This document shows positions 1 to 12,675 of a stretch of 64,000 bases of DNA, piece by piece. Both the position numbers and the translations under genes were made by a program. Below the pieces are notes generated by a model. The model was not told the DNA's origin. It did no database searches and saw only the letters and a program-made list of their open reading frames with translations. Position 1 is the stretch's first letter. The number at the start of each line of letters is the position of its first letter. This DNA is from Tillus elongatus (Eukaryota > Arthropoda > Insecta > Coleoptera > Cleridae), in NCBI GenBank assembly GCA_964006375.1, contig OZ023267.1, positions 16,813,471 through 16,877,470 of the forward strand, written 5' to 3'.

Positions 1-785
<785 letters not shown>

Positions 786-1495
786 ATACTGCATATCAGG
801 GGCCAGTAGATTCTCGAAACATGCTTAAAGCCACTATAGTATACATAAGCAAGAAGAAACATTTTGTGACACCCCCCCCCCCCCTCAACAATTTATAATT
901 CTTGTTTGGGGCCATCTTTAAGAGGTTAAGGAAATATGAAAGGTATAACCGATATCCCAAATTTTTCTTTATATTTATTTACACTTCGTTACGAAAACCG
1001 TTTGACAAATGACTTGAGTCATCTGAGGTTTAAACCACATACCTTTATATTATTTTAGTTACTCTAGTGCACTAAAATTCAAACAAAAATGGTTTTAAAT
1101 ATACTTTGATTCATAATTTTATGCTCTTCGTAAACGTAATTCTAAAGACAGTTGAATCTAATAATAAGCTGGTGTAATAAAGCATCAAGTTGGCAAGCGT
1201 ATCTTGCACGGCCGACATTTGCATCAATTTGCTGAAGAAATAACATGATATTGTACATAAAACGGGAACGTGATGATGTTTGAAAGATAGGGATTCATGT
1301 TCAGAACTTTCAGGGTTCTTACGAGGGTAGTCAGACGTGAACACGAATATCTATATAGAATTTGACTTTGCTCATCTGGTAAAGCATCTATAGAATAATG
1401 ATTATAAATTTAGTAGTAAATCACCTTGACCTATTTCGGTGCTCTAAATATTACTGATTCCTTTTGACTATCCCTAGGATTCTTGATAAGCAACT
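786..1495. other. Unassigned AT-rich interval
   Basis: No gene or recognised repeat seen. It includes a homopolymer run of C at about 869-884. A 77-codon minus-strand frame at 1111-1344 has no recognisable motif and is probably chance. Confidence 0.4.
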
Positions 1496-1822
1496 ACAGA
1501 AAAAAAATTCGGGACGCAGCAAGTGCGTTATGGTAGTGAATTTTCATAAAAGTGTTTTTAATAGCAATTGTGTGTTATGCAGGCATCAAATTTGATTACC
1601 AGTATAACATACATAGTAAAAATAATGTGCCATGTTTAATCAAAATAACTTTATTGTTTAAAAACGTACAAAAATTTTCGAAAGTAAACTTAAAGTGTAA
1701 CCGAAAAAATCCGTTTCTTTGTCAACCTTATAGGTTAATAGCAAATTGAGCTTTTCAAATATGAAGCATTTGATCAAAATTTGCTACCATAACGCACTTG
1801 CTGCGTCCAGAATTTCTTTACT
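1496..1822. mobile_element. Short inverted-terminal derivative of the TA-core family
   Basis: Both ends carry the same terminal block in inverted orientation: GACGCAGCAAGTGCGTTATGG at about 1513-1533 and its reverse complement at about 1787-1807, each followed inward by a TAG(T/C)(G/A)AATTTT-like stretch. About 300 bp lie between, without the (TA)n tract and without coding capacity. A similar paired structure occurs at about 42.86-43.17 kb. It may be a MITE-like form made from two left ends of the TA-core element. Confidence 0.6.
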
Positions 1823-1899
1823 TACAAACATGCATTATATTTCGATGGACAATGCAAAAATGCAATAACATAAGGCGTGTTCCACCAACGACTTATGGG

Positions 1900-3293
<1,394 letters not shown>

Positions 3294-3295
3294 AG

Positions 3296-3366
3296 ACATT
3301 CGAATTAAACGGAATATATCAAATAGAATGTAACACATGCAATAAAAAATATATAGGAATGACCAA
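3296..3366 (+). pseudogene. Plus-strand GIY-YIG stub of a PLE fused to a non-LTR fragment
   Basis: In frame from 3296 the plus strand reads TFELNGIYQIECNTCNKKYI and then GMTK, the start of a GIY-YIG domain with the GIY and YIG tripeptides intact. The PLE reading is then replaced, without a stop, by sequence of a CR1/Jockey-like reverse transcriptase. Upstream a TAG at 3293 closes the frame. This is the inverted partner of the minus-strand PLE immediately to the left. Confidence 0.65.
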
Positions 3367-4100
3367 ATCTCAGTCTTGCTTTCTTTCTCATAAGATATAT
3401 ACCAGCCCTAGACCCATCACAATGAACAATCAAGTTATTCAAAGTAATGAGTCCTTTTCACTAGTTGGCATTTCTGTGGATCGAAATCTCAATTGGCACC
3501 AACATGTCACATCAATTGCAGAAGCGGCTGCTAAGAAACTAGGTTTCCTCTTCCAGGCTCGCGAATATTTTTCACCAGCTAATATCTATGCTTTATATAC
3601 TTCACAAATAAGGCCAAACCTCGAATACTGCTCCCAGAGCTGGGGTGCAGCTGCCGCTTCTATACTCGCTATCCTGGACTCCATTCAGAAGAGAGCTATA
3701 CGTCTCATCGGTGACCCTACCCTCACCCAAAGGCTGCCATCCCTTGCCCACCGACGTGCTGTTGGTGAACTTTCTCTTTTTTATAGATATCTGCACGGGC
3801 ATTGCTCAGGGGAGCTTTCTTCCATAGTTCCTCCACTTGCTGTCCCCAACAGATCTACCAAGGGAACAGAGCAAATGCACCCTTTTACTGTCCAGGTCAC
3901 CAGACATAGAACATCTTGTTACGCCCGTTTTTTTTTTCCCGAGGACTTCCAAGTTGTGGAATTCCTTGCCGGCACATATTTTTCCTTCTCCACCGAACCT
4001 CCAAACCTTCAAGTCCAGAATTAACAAGTTGCCTCTTTCCTCCTTGTCGACACCCACGGTACGATAGTATTTAGGCTGTAAGCCCTCGTGGTGAGTTGTT
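3366..4100 (+). pseudogene. CR1/Jockey-type non-LTR reverse transcriptase, C-terminal fragment
   Basis: The frame open to 4024 contains the conserved thumb region found downstream of the RT core in CR1/Jockey-like elements: LVGISVDRNLNWHQHVTSIA, then AAKKLGFLFQAREYFSPANI, IRPNLEYCSQSWGA and IQKRAIRLIGDP. A one-base shift near 3920 moves the ending into the frame that reads TSKLWNSLPAHIFPSPPNLQ followed by TFKSRINKLPLSSLSTPTVR. The endonuclease and RT palm are absent, so this is a 5'-truncated copy. It is probably the same family as the endonuclease fragment at 24.2-25.0 kb. The 3' flank has a short A run at about 4101-4108. Confidence 0.75.
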
Positions 4101-4434
4101 GAAAAAAAAGTAGGTGGTACGTAAAATATACCGCAAAGCAGCATCGATAAAAATTATAATTTTGTTATTGTTGATATTGAAAAAACTGGTTTAATTAGGT
4201 TGACTAAAACTAAATCATACTGGCGATTAATAAGGAAAAATAACTGCTTGGTTTATAGTTTGGCAGATCGTTTACTTTTCTAAATATGAATTAAGTTTCC
4301 TTCTGGAAATCTTCTGTATAACTTTAATGAAACTTGTAGTACAAGTTTCTTTTGAAGAGACTTATACTTATCTACAGATATAGAAAAATTTAGTTATTTT
4401 GCTTCATAGAAAATTGAGTTTTGGGCATTTTTCT
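4101..4434. other. Unassigned AT-rich interval
   Basis: No gene seen. Parts may be very diverged TA-core left arm, since phrases such as TTTAATGAAACTTG resemble it, but I cannot draw boundaries. Confidence 0.3.
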
Positions 4435-4672
4435 CAAAAGGAGTTAGAACGCAAGATTTTTTTGATAATTCAGAGATATCGATGGTAACAGTTTCGAAAG
4501 AAGTCTTCAAATGTGCGCGTACTACGACCTCTAAAATCGATCTTCAAGATCTGTGTAAGTTTAAAGTATTAACTTTACTAATATGCCATATAATAATAGT
4601 GTACAATTCTTATGAAAATTTGCTACTATAACGCACTTGCTGCGTCCCGAATTTTTTTGAAAACGAAATGAT
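4435..4672 (-). mobile_element. Short TA-core derivative lacking the (TA)n tract
   Basis: On the minus strand it begins with the terminal block GGGACGCAGCAAGTGCGTTA (about 4637-4656), continues with ATTTTCATAAGAATTGTACA, and ends in a degenerate right arm (ATTTGAAGACTTCTTTCGAA, GATATCTCTGAATTATC). The copy at 45.28-45.44 kb has the same abbreviated plan, so this looks like a deletion derivative that spread in its own right. Confidence 0.5.
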
Positions 4673-4857
4673 TAATAAAATTTTGAAAACATACATATCA
4701 CTTTTTTACTCATTGCCTAACCATATACTTAAAAACCATATACAAGAAACGACTATTGCTAAATGCTGCCTGCAGAGGGTTAAATAATAGAAACTACTAC
4801 TAGCATAAGCTAGGTTGTATTGAATTTATATTATTTATAAGCCTTGCCGTATTTCTG

Positions 4858-5187
4858 TCTCTCTGTTTTGTTCTCTTTAACGTCGGTCTATTTCCGCGCC
4901 AATGGCCAATGACCGACACCAGGGAGTAGTTTCACCTTTCTATGCCTTTCTGAAAGGGCGGTAAGCATTTTTAGCATCCCCAAATTTGCATATACACGGG
5001 ATCGGCGGCGTTACGCCTTCGAATGGCGCAATGTGCAGACAGTCAACTTGCCCAAATACAATGCCATAATCTCGGTTGTTGTTAATTTTACAGTATGTGC
5101 TGAAAAAGTTGAAGGTAACTTTGGAAATTGAACCCAGTGCTCTGGTATTTAGAGGCACACGTTTTTATTACTGAATTACCGAGACTT
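4858..5187 (-). mobile_element. tRNA-derived SINE, copy A
   Basis: The minus strand carries a degenerate tRNA-like head (CACTGGGTTCAATTTCC corresponds to box B) and the body shared with copies B-D: GGCATTGTATTTGGGCAAGT, GTGAAACTACTCCCTGGTGT and AAATAGACCGACGTTAAAG, with a CA/GA-rich tail. It is flanked by imperfect 14-bp target duplications, TTGCCGTATTTCTG at 4844-4857 and TTGCCATACTTCTG at 5188-5201. The two differences suggest an older insertion. Such elements are copied by an unrelated LINE. Confidence 0.75.
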
Positions 5188-5241
5188 TTGCCATACTTCT
5201 GCCGTGGTATTCTTTCAAAAACTTTTTACAGGTTGTCACAT

Positions 5242-5590
5242 CATGAACCTCGGTGGTTCAGAGGTAAGAACGTGTGCCGAAGGGTACTGGGTTCGATCCC
5301 GGCGTACTCCTTTCACTTTTTCAGTACAAACTGTAAAATTAATATCAACCGAGGTTCTGGCATTGTATTTGAGCAAGTTGAATGTCTGCATGTTCCGCCC
5401 TTCGGAGGGGGCGTAAAGCCGTCGGTCCCGTGTCCATGCGATGTTGGGCACGTTAAAGATCTTTACCCTCCTTACAGAAAGACAGGGGTTCGGCAAAATT
5501 TCCAGGATAGTGAGGTGAAACTGCTCCCTGGCGTCGGTGATTGGCCATAGTCGCGGAAATAGGCCGACGTTAAAGAAACAAAACACACAC
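5242..5590 (+). mobile_element. tRNA-derived SINE, copy B, with exact target duplication
   Basis: The head contains recognisable RNA polymerase III signals: box A-like TGGTTCAGAGG at 5254-5264 and box B GGTTCGATCCC at 5290-5300. The body runs to GACGTTAAAGAAACAAAACA with a CA-rich tail. Exact 14-bp duplications ACAGGTTGTCACAT flank it at 5228-5241 and 5591-5604, which gives boundaries of 5242-5590 and implies LINE-type retrotransposition. Three relatives lie in the window. It does not encode protein; the 140-codon frame crossing it is fortuitous. Confidence 0.85.
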
Positions 5591-5604
5591 ACAGGTTGTC
5601 ACAT

Positions 5605-7955
5605 GTGAATTTTGTGGAGAGTAGCCATGAAAGGCATGCATGTTTCTTAAGCCAATGTAATAACCGCAACATACAGTAACAGCACATTGATCACTAGCAT
5701 GCGAGCCTATATTATGCACTACACATCACTTTATTGCAGAAGTTGCCGATCGTTGCTACATATCTTCTTTCTTTCATTAAAGATTAAAACCGTGCGGCTC
5801 CACAGTTGAGCAAAATTTCCCTTTTGTCTTGCTGTTGTTTCTTTGAATGTAGCTTTGATAATATCAGGAACACTGTCATCTCCAGTACATGACCTAAAAG
5901 TAAATAATTACATAAATACAGGAACATTAGGGTCTTCTTACTATATATCTTGCTTTTGTTTAGTTTGTGGTCATTTGTTTCTATCAAGTGTTGTTCTTAA
6001 AACATGATTTATAAATTGTTTTGTTTATCTTTTTCAAATTATCCTTGACCTATGTCAAAGTGAGGTTTTATCATTCTCGTTAATAAACAGTTTTAAATTC
6101 TGAATTAAAAATTATCAGTTTTCACTGGAATTCTATTATCAACATTCAAAAAAAGGAGAAAATTTTCCTCTCGTTTTAATTCAAGCTGCACCTAACTTTT
6201 GTAAAAGCCTGTTACTTTGAATAGTTGCAGGTTTATTCTGGGGGCTAGATTGTAGCTGAATGGTATCTGTCTATTTTATGCCTGTTATAAACGAATTTTT
6301 ATCGTGTAAAGGTCTACCCACCTATATAACAACTCCAGGTGATTTCATAAACCGACATCAGTTAACTAAAATGGTTATAACTAGCTTCACAGCAGCAAAA
6401 GTACCTCCTGAAATCACAGTCTAGAGGTAACGATGGAGGATAATAAAGATTGAATTTCTAGTAAGTCCAGCATCCGTAATTTATTTATCTATCCATCTCG
6501 AGATTGAGTAAAGCATATAGCAGAAGATCCATAGTTCGAGAATATTCTAAAACAAAACCAATCACACAGCATTAGAAAATACCTTGATTATTTCCTTTAA
6601 CTAGCATCTTTAAATTTGTTATAAGCCTTTTGTACGTGTTTGTTTTATTTAAAGTACTAATATCCTTCCCGTTTTCTATTCACAAACTAAAAGTATTAAC
6701 TAGCGTTTAGCATCATTTGACTATTTAGGCTATGTTGAACTGTCATTTGTCATGTCATTGTAGCGGGTAACAAAACCTATGTTACTCAAATGTTGGTGGA
6801 TCTGAATATGATATGGATAATATTTGCTTTAAGCACAAATTTAAAAACCCAAATCACCATAACACATTTTAAAAACCTGGCGATCGTTGCACTAACCAGA
6901 TTAGTGTCATTCCAACGGACATTAGAATCTTAGATGATACTTCAAAAGTAGATAAACTCATTTCGCTTTAGTGTACACTGCACGACGTAAGTTGTAGCTC
7001 ACACGTGTACACTGGGCGACACAAACTTGTAACACCTCTGTGAACCGAAGCAAGGTATACCATGCGAGGCGAAATTTAATTTGACACATATACGTAGTTC
7101 CAAATTTAATTATAACGTAAATCTCTATAAATAGTTATATAACCAATTATTTTTTACTTTTAATTTCACTCATAAATTATAATTATATTTTCATTTACCC
7201 ATTTCTCATCATATAATATGTCTATATATTTCTACATTACTATTAAAATCAATAAATTGTCTTTCGTGTTTTCATTAAATTGTAGAGTTTAGGGAGTAAC
7301 TAATTTGAATCAATTTTCAAATTTCATTGACTTCAAGAAGCTCAACAGCTGTGTGCTATAAAAATGTGTGGCGCCCCATCTTCATTTAAGAAACATTACA
7401 CATGAGAAAGGTAAGTCCAACCCTCTACCCAGTTGCCTCCGACAATACAGCTGCCGTACGCCTTGTCATTTTATTTGATAAAAATTCGTGGCAAGGTTAA
7501 TGAAACCAAGGTATACTCTGAAACTTTTAGCTGGGTTGGGTGATTTATAATATGTTTTACTGCAAATACGTTATCCTACATACCAGATACTTTCTCTATA
7601 GTTTTTGATTCTTGTGTTAAAACAACCTGGTATAAAGAAACATAGAGTACAAGTAGTTTCAACAAACCACATCTGTGTCCTAATGCAATATCGCTTCGTG
7701 ACAGGCTCATTCTCAAACGAGGTAATGTTCTGTAGATTTAAGTGACGGAACACACTGCGCAAACAAATCGTTCTTTGTCTGATGGAAACCTGGAAAAAAG
7801 TTTCATTTTAAGAGTAAGGGATTATCGATTGTACGAAGTAAATATTCGTCTCATCTAAGAATTTAGAGCAGGCAAGAAATCGTTGATGTACGGTTAAATA
7901 AAGCTTTAAATTGCTTTATATACTAACACTTAAAAGCAACGTAATAGATATTTAG
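5605..7955. other. Unassigned AT-rich interval (2.35 kb)
   Basis: No open frame with recognisable motifs, no long tract and no family member that I could match. All frames are short and interrupted. If any single-copy host sequence (intron or intergenic) is in the first 10 kb, it is here. Confidence 0.4.
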
Positions 7956-8184
7956 AAATTAACATTATCCGAGGTTGTGGAATTGTATTTGACCAAGTTG
8001 AATGTCTGCTCGTTCTGCCCTTCGGAAGGGACGTAAATCCGTCGGTCCCATGTCCATGCGATGTTGGGCACGTTAGAGATCTCAACCCTCCTTATAGAAA
8101 TGGTTTGGTGACATTTTCAGGATAGTGTGGTGAAACTGCTTCTGGCGTCGGTGATTGGTCATAGGCGCTGCCAACGTTAAAGTT

Positions 8185-8187
<3 letters not shown>
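7956..8187 (+). mobile_element. tRNA-derived SINE, copy C (headless)
   Basis: It starts in the body at CCGAGGTTGTGGAATTGTAT and keeps the blocks GTAAATCCGTCGGTCCCATG, CGATGTTGGGCACGTTAGAG and GTGAAACTGCTTCTGGCGTC. It ends at GTTAAAGTTCAAA, directly against a (TA)n tract. The tRNA-like head is missing, as in a 5'-truncated copy. Confidence 0.7.

Positions 8188-8275
<88 letters not shown>
8188..8275. repeat. (TA)n microsatellite
   Basis: Pure TA dinucleotide run joined to the 3' end of SINE copy C. The other flank is not recognisable TA-core arm. Confidence 0.95.
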
Positions 8276-8278
<3 letters not shown>

Positions 8279-8655
8279 AGCGCTGGTCAAAAAATGTCTT
8301 TAACTAACAAATCATTTTTTAATGAATTCTCTGGTATTGCTACAACTGCACGTCTTGATACCATTACAGTCCAAAGGAAGTGTCGCCTGGTCATCGCAAC
8401 CATGATTAATTGTCTACAGCAGCGTTTTTCGTTTCTTTGTAGCTTTTACACTGCATCAATCGGCCAGCTTTTACTTTTAGTATACCTTTTCCCTTTTTAT
8501 CGGTGTATATCTTTCCAATAATGTTGTCACAAAGCTTGGTAGGATCGTCTTTTTAAGTCGGCTTGTATTATAAATAGTCATCCCAACTTATTGAAAATTT
8601 TCAATAGCTGCTATATTTTTAATAGTAAATAAGCAAATAAACTATCTCCATAAAG
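8276..8655. other. Unassigned interval
   Basis: No gene seen. A 75-codon plus-strand frame (8294-8521) has no recognisable motif. Confidence 0.3.
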
Positions 8656-9262
8656 ACTAGACGAACCCGGAGGGGGGGCTGAGATTTTTAGGGTTGGAAT
8701 AAAACTAGAGATTGAGGCCTCTTCTGATAGCTTCGAAACGGGCAAACGACCTCACTTGGATGCCGCTCAGGTGCGGGTCTTCATGATACCGCCTCGAGTC
8801 AAACACTGACAGAGATCTGGTCCAGACGAACTCGGAGAGAGTTTGAGTTTCGAAACGGGCAAGCGACTTCACTCGGATGGCAGTACACCTGTCAACCAAC
8901 ATTCGCCCTCACAAATATCGACTCTTGCGGGGAGTTCGAGTTATTGGGTAAGATTTAAGCAAACACTAGCGGGTATCGGGTCTAGACGAATCCGAATGAG
9001 GGCTGAGATCTCTAGGGGTAGATTACACCTGGCGATTGAGCTTCAAAACGGGATAGTGATCCCGCTTGGATGCTGCTCGAGGGCGGGAGTTCATGATACC
9101 GCCTCAAGTCAATAAAACACTGGCGGGGGTCTGGTCCAGGTGAGCCTGGAGAGAGACGTATATCTCTGGGGAGTGATATACGCCCTGATTTTGACGCCTC
9201 CACTATGGGCTTAGAAATGGACAAAGCGCTGGCGGGTGTCGTGTGTCCAGACGACACGGAAT
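8656..9262. repeat. Diverged GC-rich tandem repeat, unit about 160-170 bp
   Basis: Base composition jumps compared with both sides. Recurrent blocks are the AGACGAA(C/T)(C/T)CGGA type near 8658, 8822 and 8982, (T/A)CGAAACGGGCAA near 8733 and 8854 (CAAAACGGGATAG near 9044), CTTGGATGC(C/T)GCTC near 8755 and 9066, and TTCATGATACCGCCTC near 8779 and 9090. About three to four degenerate units are visible. No protein fits all units, and the frames differ between copies. Confidence 0.65.
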
Positions 9263-9640
9263 TCACTAATAAACAAGCATTTATTGAAGTTATACTGATT
9301 TTAATTAGTTATAATCTTTAAATTTTGTTATACTGCCGCCCGAAGAGTGGGGCTCTTTATTAAGTTAGGCTCCATAACTTTCGTTATACTAGCGCCCAAC
9401 GTTCAGGCAATAATTTTCGTTATAATATATCGTTAGGAATTTAAATAAAATCGTTTGATAAATAAAAGAGATCCGGTCCTGTTCGAATTGTTATATTAAT
9501 AATCGGTGTCTCTTTTTTAGAAGAAATATTATTTAATTACGACAGGCAGTTTTACAAAAGCAGGTAAATCAATTTTAATTACATGGATTTTCGACTAAAC
9601 AGTGGGAAGTTTGTGTGTATACCTTCGTATAAGACACTGT
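9263..9640. other. Unassigned interval
   Basis: No gene seen. The phrase TTTCGTTATA recurs twice (about 9378 and 9412) beside GTTATACTGCCGCCCGAA and GTTATACTAGCGCCCAAC, a hint of a short degenerate tandem duplication. Confidence 0.3.
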
Positions 9641-9649
9641 TCGCAACTG

Positions 9650-9860
9650 CTTGTTAGCTAGCATATAAAAAGGAGCTCTGGTTTTTATTCTCTTAGCTTA
9701 TTTATCCCTCTGATGACGCTGTGAAAACTCTGTTAGCGAAACGATCGTCAGATCTAAAAAATTTATTGTGATGAGTTAGGTTCTCTAATTTGTACTTATC
9801 AGTGCTCTACACCGGTTTCAACATTCAGTCAGTGAAGCGTTACAACTAAGCGATCCTAGA
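9650..9860 (+). mobile_element. Terminal fragment of a Penelope-like element
   Basis: No coding part remains. The call rests on a hammerhead-like fold at 9705-9755 of the kind found in PLE terminal regions, followed by AT-rich sequence. The boundaries are estimates. Confidence 0.45.
9705..9755 (+). ncRNA. Hammerhead ribozyme-like motif (second copy, different sequence)
   Basis: CUGAUGA is at 9710-9716. One extra C follows, then stem II (GCUG 9718-9721 with UAGC 9734-9737, including one G-U) closed by a long loop. GAA is at 9738-9740, then a minimal stem III (AC 9741-9742 with GU 9747-9748, loop GAUC) and the cleavage-site C at 9749. The layout matches the motif at 2766-2811, including the extra base after the core. 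Stem I is weak (two pairs), so activity is doubtful. Confidence 0.55.
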
Positions 9861-9984
9861 TTTGCTGTCAAAATTTATTTAGTGAGCAAAATTGTAATCT
9901 CAACAATCTTCAACAATTTATAAAACCTAAGAAAATGTCGCTCTTCACCTTTAGATACAGGCTGTAGTAATAGCTGCAAGTATT

Positions 9985-10524
9985 CAAGTAGTACAAGCAA
10001 TAGAGAATTTGTTTCTGCATTAAACTGCAGGAGTTATTTTCTTTATAGATAGGTTCAGAATGACGTACTGAATGTAAAAACACAAAATCCTTACAAATTA
10101 GGAAGGGGGGAAGTGCTGCAATTTTGAGAAAAACCGTTTAGGCCTATATCTCCGCCACCGTGCACTTTAGGCCAAAAATGGTAATGACCTTTATTGTAGA
10201 TTGCATTTCTCATCTTTTTTGTAAAATACCTTTTTTTGTATCACTCACCGTTTACAACATAGCATTAATTTATTGACTTTTTTACCTGTAACTTTGTTAA
10301 TAATTGTTTAAAAAATAAAATGCTCTCTAGTTAACTTTTTAATTGACAAATTTTCTAGAAATTTTACTTTAAACTTTGTTTCTCAAATTAATATTAGTGA
10401 ATTTTCTTTAAAAAAAATTCACTGAGACCCTGACTATTGAATTCTGAATTTTTTTTCAAATGTGTGTTAATTATGCCCCCTAGAACACATATTCCATATT
10501 CGAGGTCAGTTTCAATTTTTATAT

Positions 10525-10587
<63 letters not shown>

Positions 10588-11530
10588 AACGATAACTCAA
10601 AAAATAATGGGCCGATTTTGATTAAATTTTTTGAATACCTTCCTTTTGCAAGTGGCTTGGTAAGTTCATTAGCCAAGAAAATTGGCTCAGGTTTTCCCGG
10701 AAAATTATGTGTTTTCTTTCAAAAAAAATCATATCTCTGGAAATAACAAAGTAGGCGCAACCAAATTTGGTACTTCGGTTTATATCATAATAAGTAAATT
10801 ACCTACCAAAATTTAGTTTTGTATGTTAAAAGATGAAAAAGTTATAGGCATTTAAAGAAACATAAATTGGGGTTTTCCCCAAAACGTCAAAGTCGCGATT
10901 CAAAACGTCAAAATTGGCAATATTTACGCAAAGAACCTGAAACTAATATAGGCTATGGAAAGAAAATGTCTCAAGACGAATGTTTTACAAAGCCTGAAGT
11001 CTGAGCTTCAACCGTCATTGTCCTTTATTTTACTAAAATATTTCCAGAAGAAATTGTCGATTGAAAACTGCAACATTTAACGCGTTATAACTTTGAAAAT
11101 ATTAATTTGAGAAAAAAAAGTTTTCAGTAAAAGTTGTAGGAAATTTGTCGATTCAAAAGTTAAGTTATAAGCATTTTATTTCTTACACAATTATTAACCA
11201 ATATATAGGTAAAAAAGTCAATAAATGAATGCTAATAGTCATATAAGTTGTATACGGTGAGTAATACAAAAAAATATTTAACAAAAAAGACGAGAAATGC
11301 AATTATCTACAATAAAAGTCATTACTATTTTTGGCCTAAAGTGCACGGTTACGGAGATATAGGCCGAAACAGTTTTTCTCAAAATGGAGGCACTTCCGCT
11401 CTCATAATTTGTAAGAATTTTGTATTTTTACATTCAGTACGTCATTCTGAACCTATCTATCAAAAAAAAAATAACTCCTGTAGTTTAGTGCATTATGGAC
11501 AAGAGTAACGGGCTCCTCTATTGCCTGTAC
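9985..11530. mobile_element. Foldback element with arms of about 410-430 bp
   Basis: The left arm (about 9985-10395) and right arm (about 11098-11530) are inverted copies. Examples are GTTCAGAATGACGTACTGAA near 10052 against TTCAGTACGTCATTCTGAAC near 11432, and GCACTTTAGGCC near 10172 against GGCCTAAAGTGCAC near 11333. The innermost shared bases are AAATTAATATT and AATATTAATTT. The arms are diverged but alignable over their whole length. The centre is occupied by a TA-core element in reverse orientation, which appears to have landed near the dyad. No transposase is present. Confidence 0.7.
10394..11065 (-). mobile_element. TA-core element nested in the foldback
   Basis: In reverse orientation it begins at the hairpin (AGTGAATTTTC at 10396 with AATTCACT at about 10417-10424). 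It passes a short (TA)n tract (about 10528-10584) and the block GATAACTCAAAAAATAATGG, and ends in the left-arm blocks CCCCAAAACGTCAAAGTCGC and TGTTTTACAAAGCCTGAAG. The terminal GACGCAGC block is not present in this sub-type. It is non-coding. Confidence 0.7.
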
Positions 11531-12482
11531 TAAAGTATTTTGAATCGAAAAATGGCTAATGTCTGAACTGAGAAACCGTTTAAAGTAGCACGTATGTAGA
11601 ATACCTTACAAAGTGGCATTTTGCAATGTATTAAATATTAAAATCTATTTTCAACCCATGCTGGAATATTAGCATACTAAAGACAGGAACAATATCTTCC
11701 TTGACCGACCTAAAACGCGCAATCTGTAATAATCTGCGTGCAAATCCAGGCTGTCCCTCCTAACTAATAGCAACATTTCCATCAGACCCGTGCCGGGAAT
11801 ATCTTAACAACAGCTCTCTCTATATAGTTTCATTTAATTATCAGTTATTACAGAGAGGAGTGCCGACAGAGAGTACGGCTGAAGTGAGAGAATGTCTTGA
11901 TGAGTTAGTGAATTAGGGAACTCAACCCAATCTGTCCTCCGGCAATCTGGAATGGAAGGGCTCAGCCAAGAACGTTCTCTCAACAAACTAACACAATTTG
12001 TCCATCAGATGTCCATGTGACCGTAGGCGCTTTCAGATTTCCGGCCACGATCAGGAACGGTTTTGGAATGCATTTAAGCCACGTTATGATGGATCACCTA
12101 ACAAACAATAGAAGGGATCATCTCCGGAGGTCCGCATCTTCTTTTTAAAATCCCGGGAGATATTCCCTCCTACATTTTTCTATTGACATACATTGGTTCC
12201 CCTTTTAGCTCCAATACAGGGGCATTGGCAAGACTGATGAGTATTGCATTATTTATATTTAATGCGGCGACCGTCAACAATAGCTACGAAAGAGATTTCA
12301 GACGTATGAAACTGCCATCACAAACAACTTAGCTGAATTTAATTCTCTACATTGGCTTGAAATGAAAAATCATGGTTTTATTTATACAGAAATTCGAGAA
12401 TCGCTGTAATTTATATTACAACTCTACTAGTTTTGCATCTCTGATTTATATTTTTTGTTGCTCAAGAGTGCATTTCTCTTGT
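11531..12482. other. Unassigned interval
   Basis: No gene recognised. Base composition is slightly richer in GC than the neighbours (11.7-12.2 kb), but all frames are short. Confidence 0.35.
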
Positions 12483-12483
12483 G

Positions 12484-12675
12484 TACAGGGTGATTCACAT
12501 AACATTCCGACCCCACTTTTCCCCGTTATTTGTAGAGTTAGATAGTCGTTCCAAAAAAGTAATTGTAGGGGATTTTATTAATGTTCTAATGATTATATTG
12601 GTAAATATACTTGGTGTTTTATTAGAGCACACCCAATCAAAATTTAATTTTTTAAAATGACACACTGCATGCCAC
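12484..12675. mobile_element. Possible terminal fragment of an ITm-type DNA transposon
   Basis: It starts GTGTACAGGGTGATTCACAT. ACAGGGTG(T/A)TTCA-like termini also occur at 25.75 kb (inverted), and a weaker version lies at 58.3 kb upstream of an ITm transposase. It is cut by the Gypsy LTR at about 12676. Confidence 0.35.

Noticed and set aside
1111..1344. 77-codon minus-strand frame
   Set aside because: No motif, no context and no related copy; the length is within chance expectation.
5128..5592. Overlapping frames of 70-140 codons on both strands
   Set aside because: They run across SINE sequence and its flanks. The SINE body explains the openness.
9705..9755. tRNA gene at the hairpin near 9.7 kb
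   Set aside because: No cloverleaf or CCA-end geometry. The paired segments fit a hammerhead core instead.
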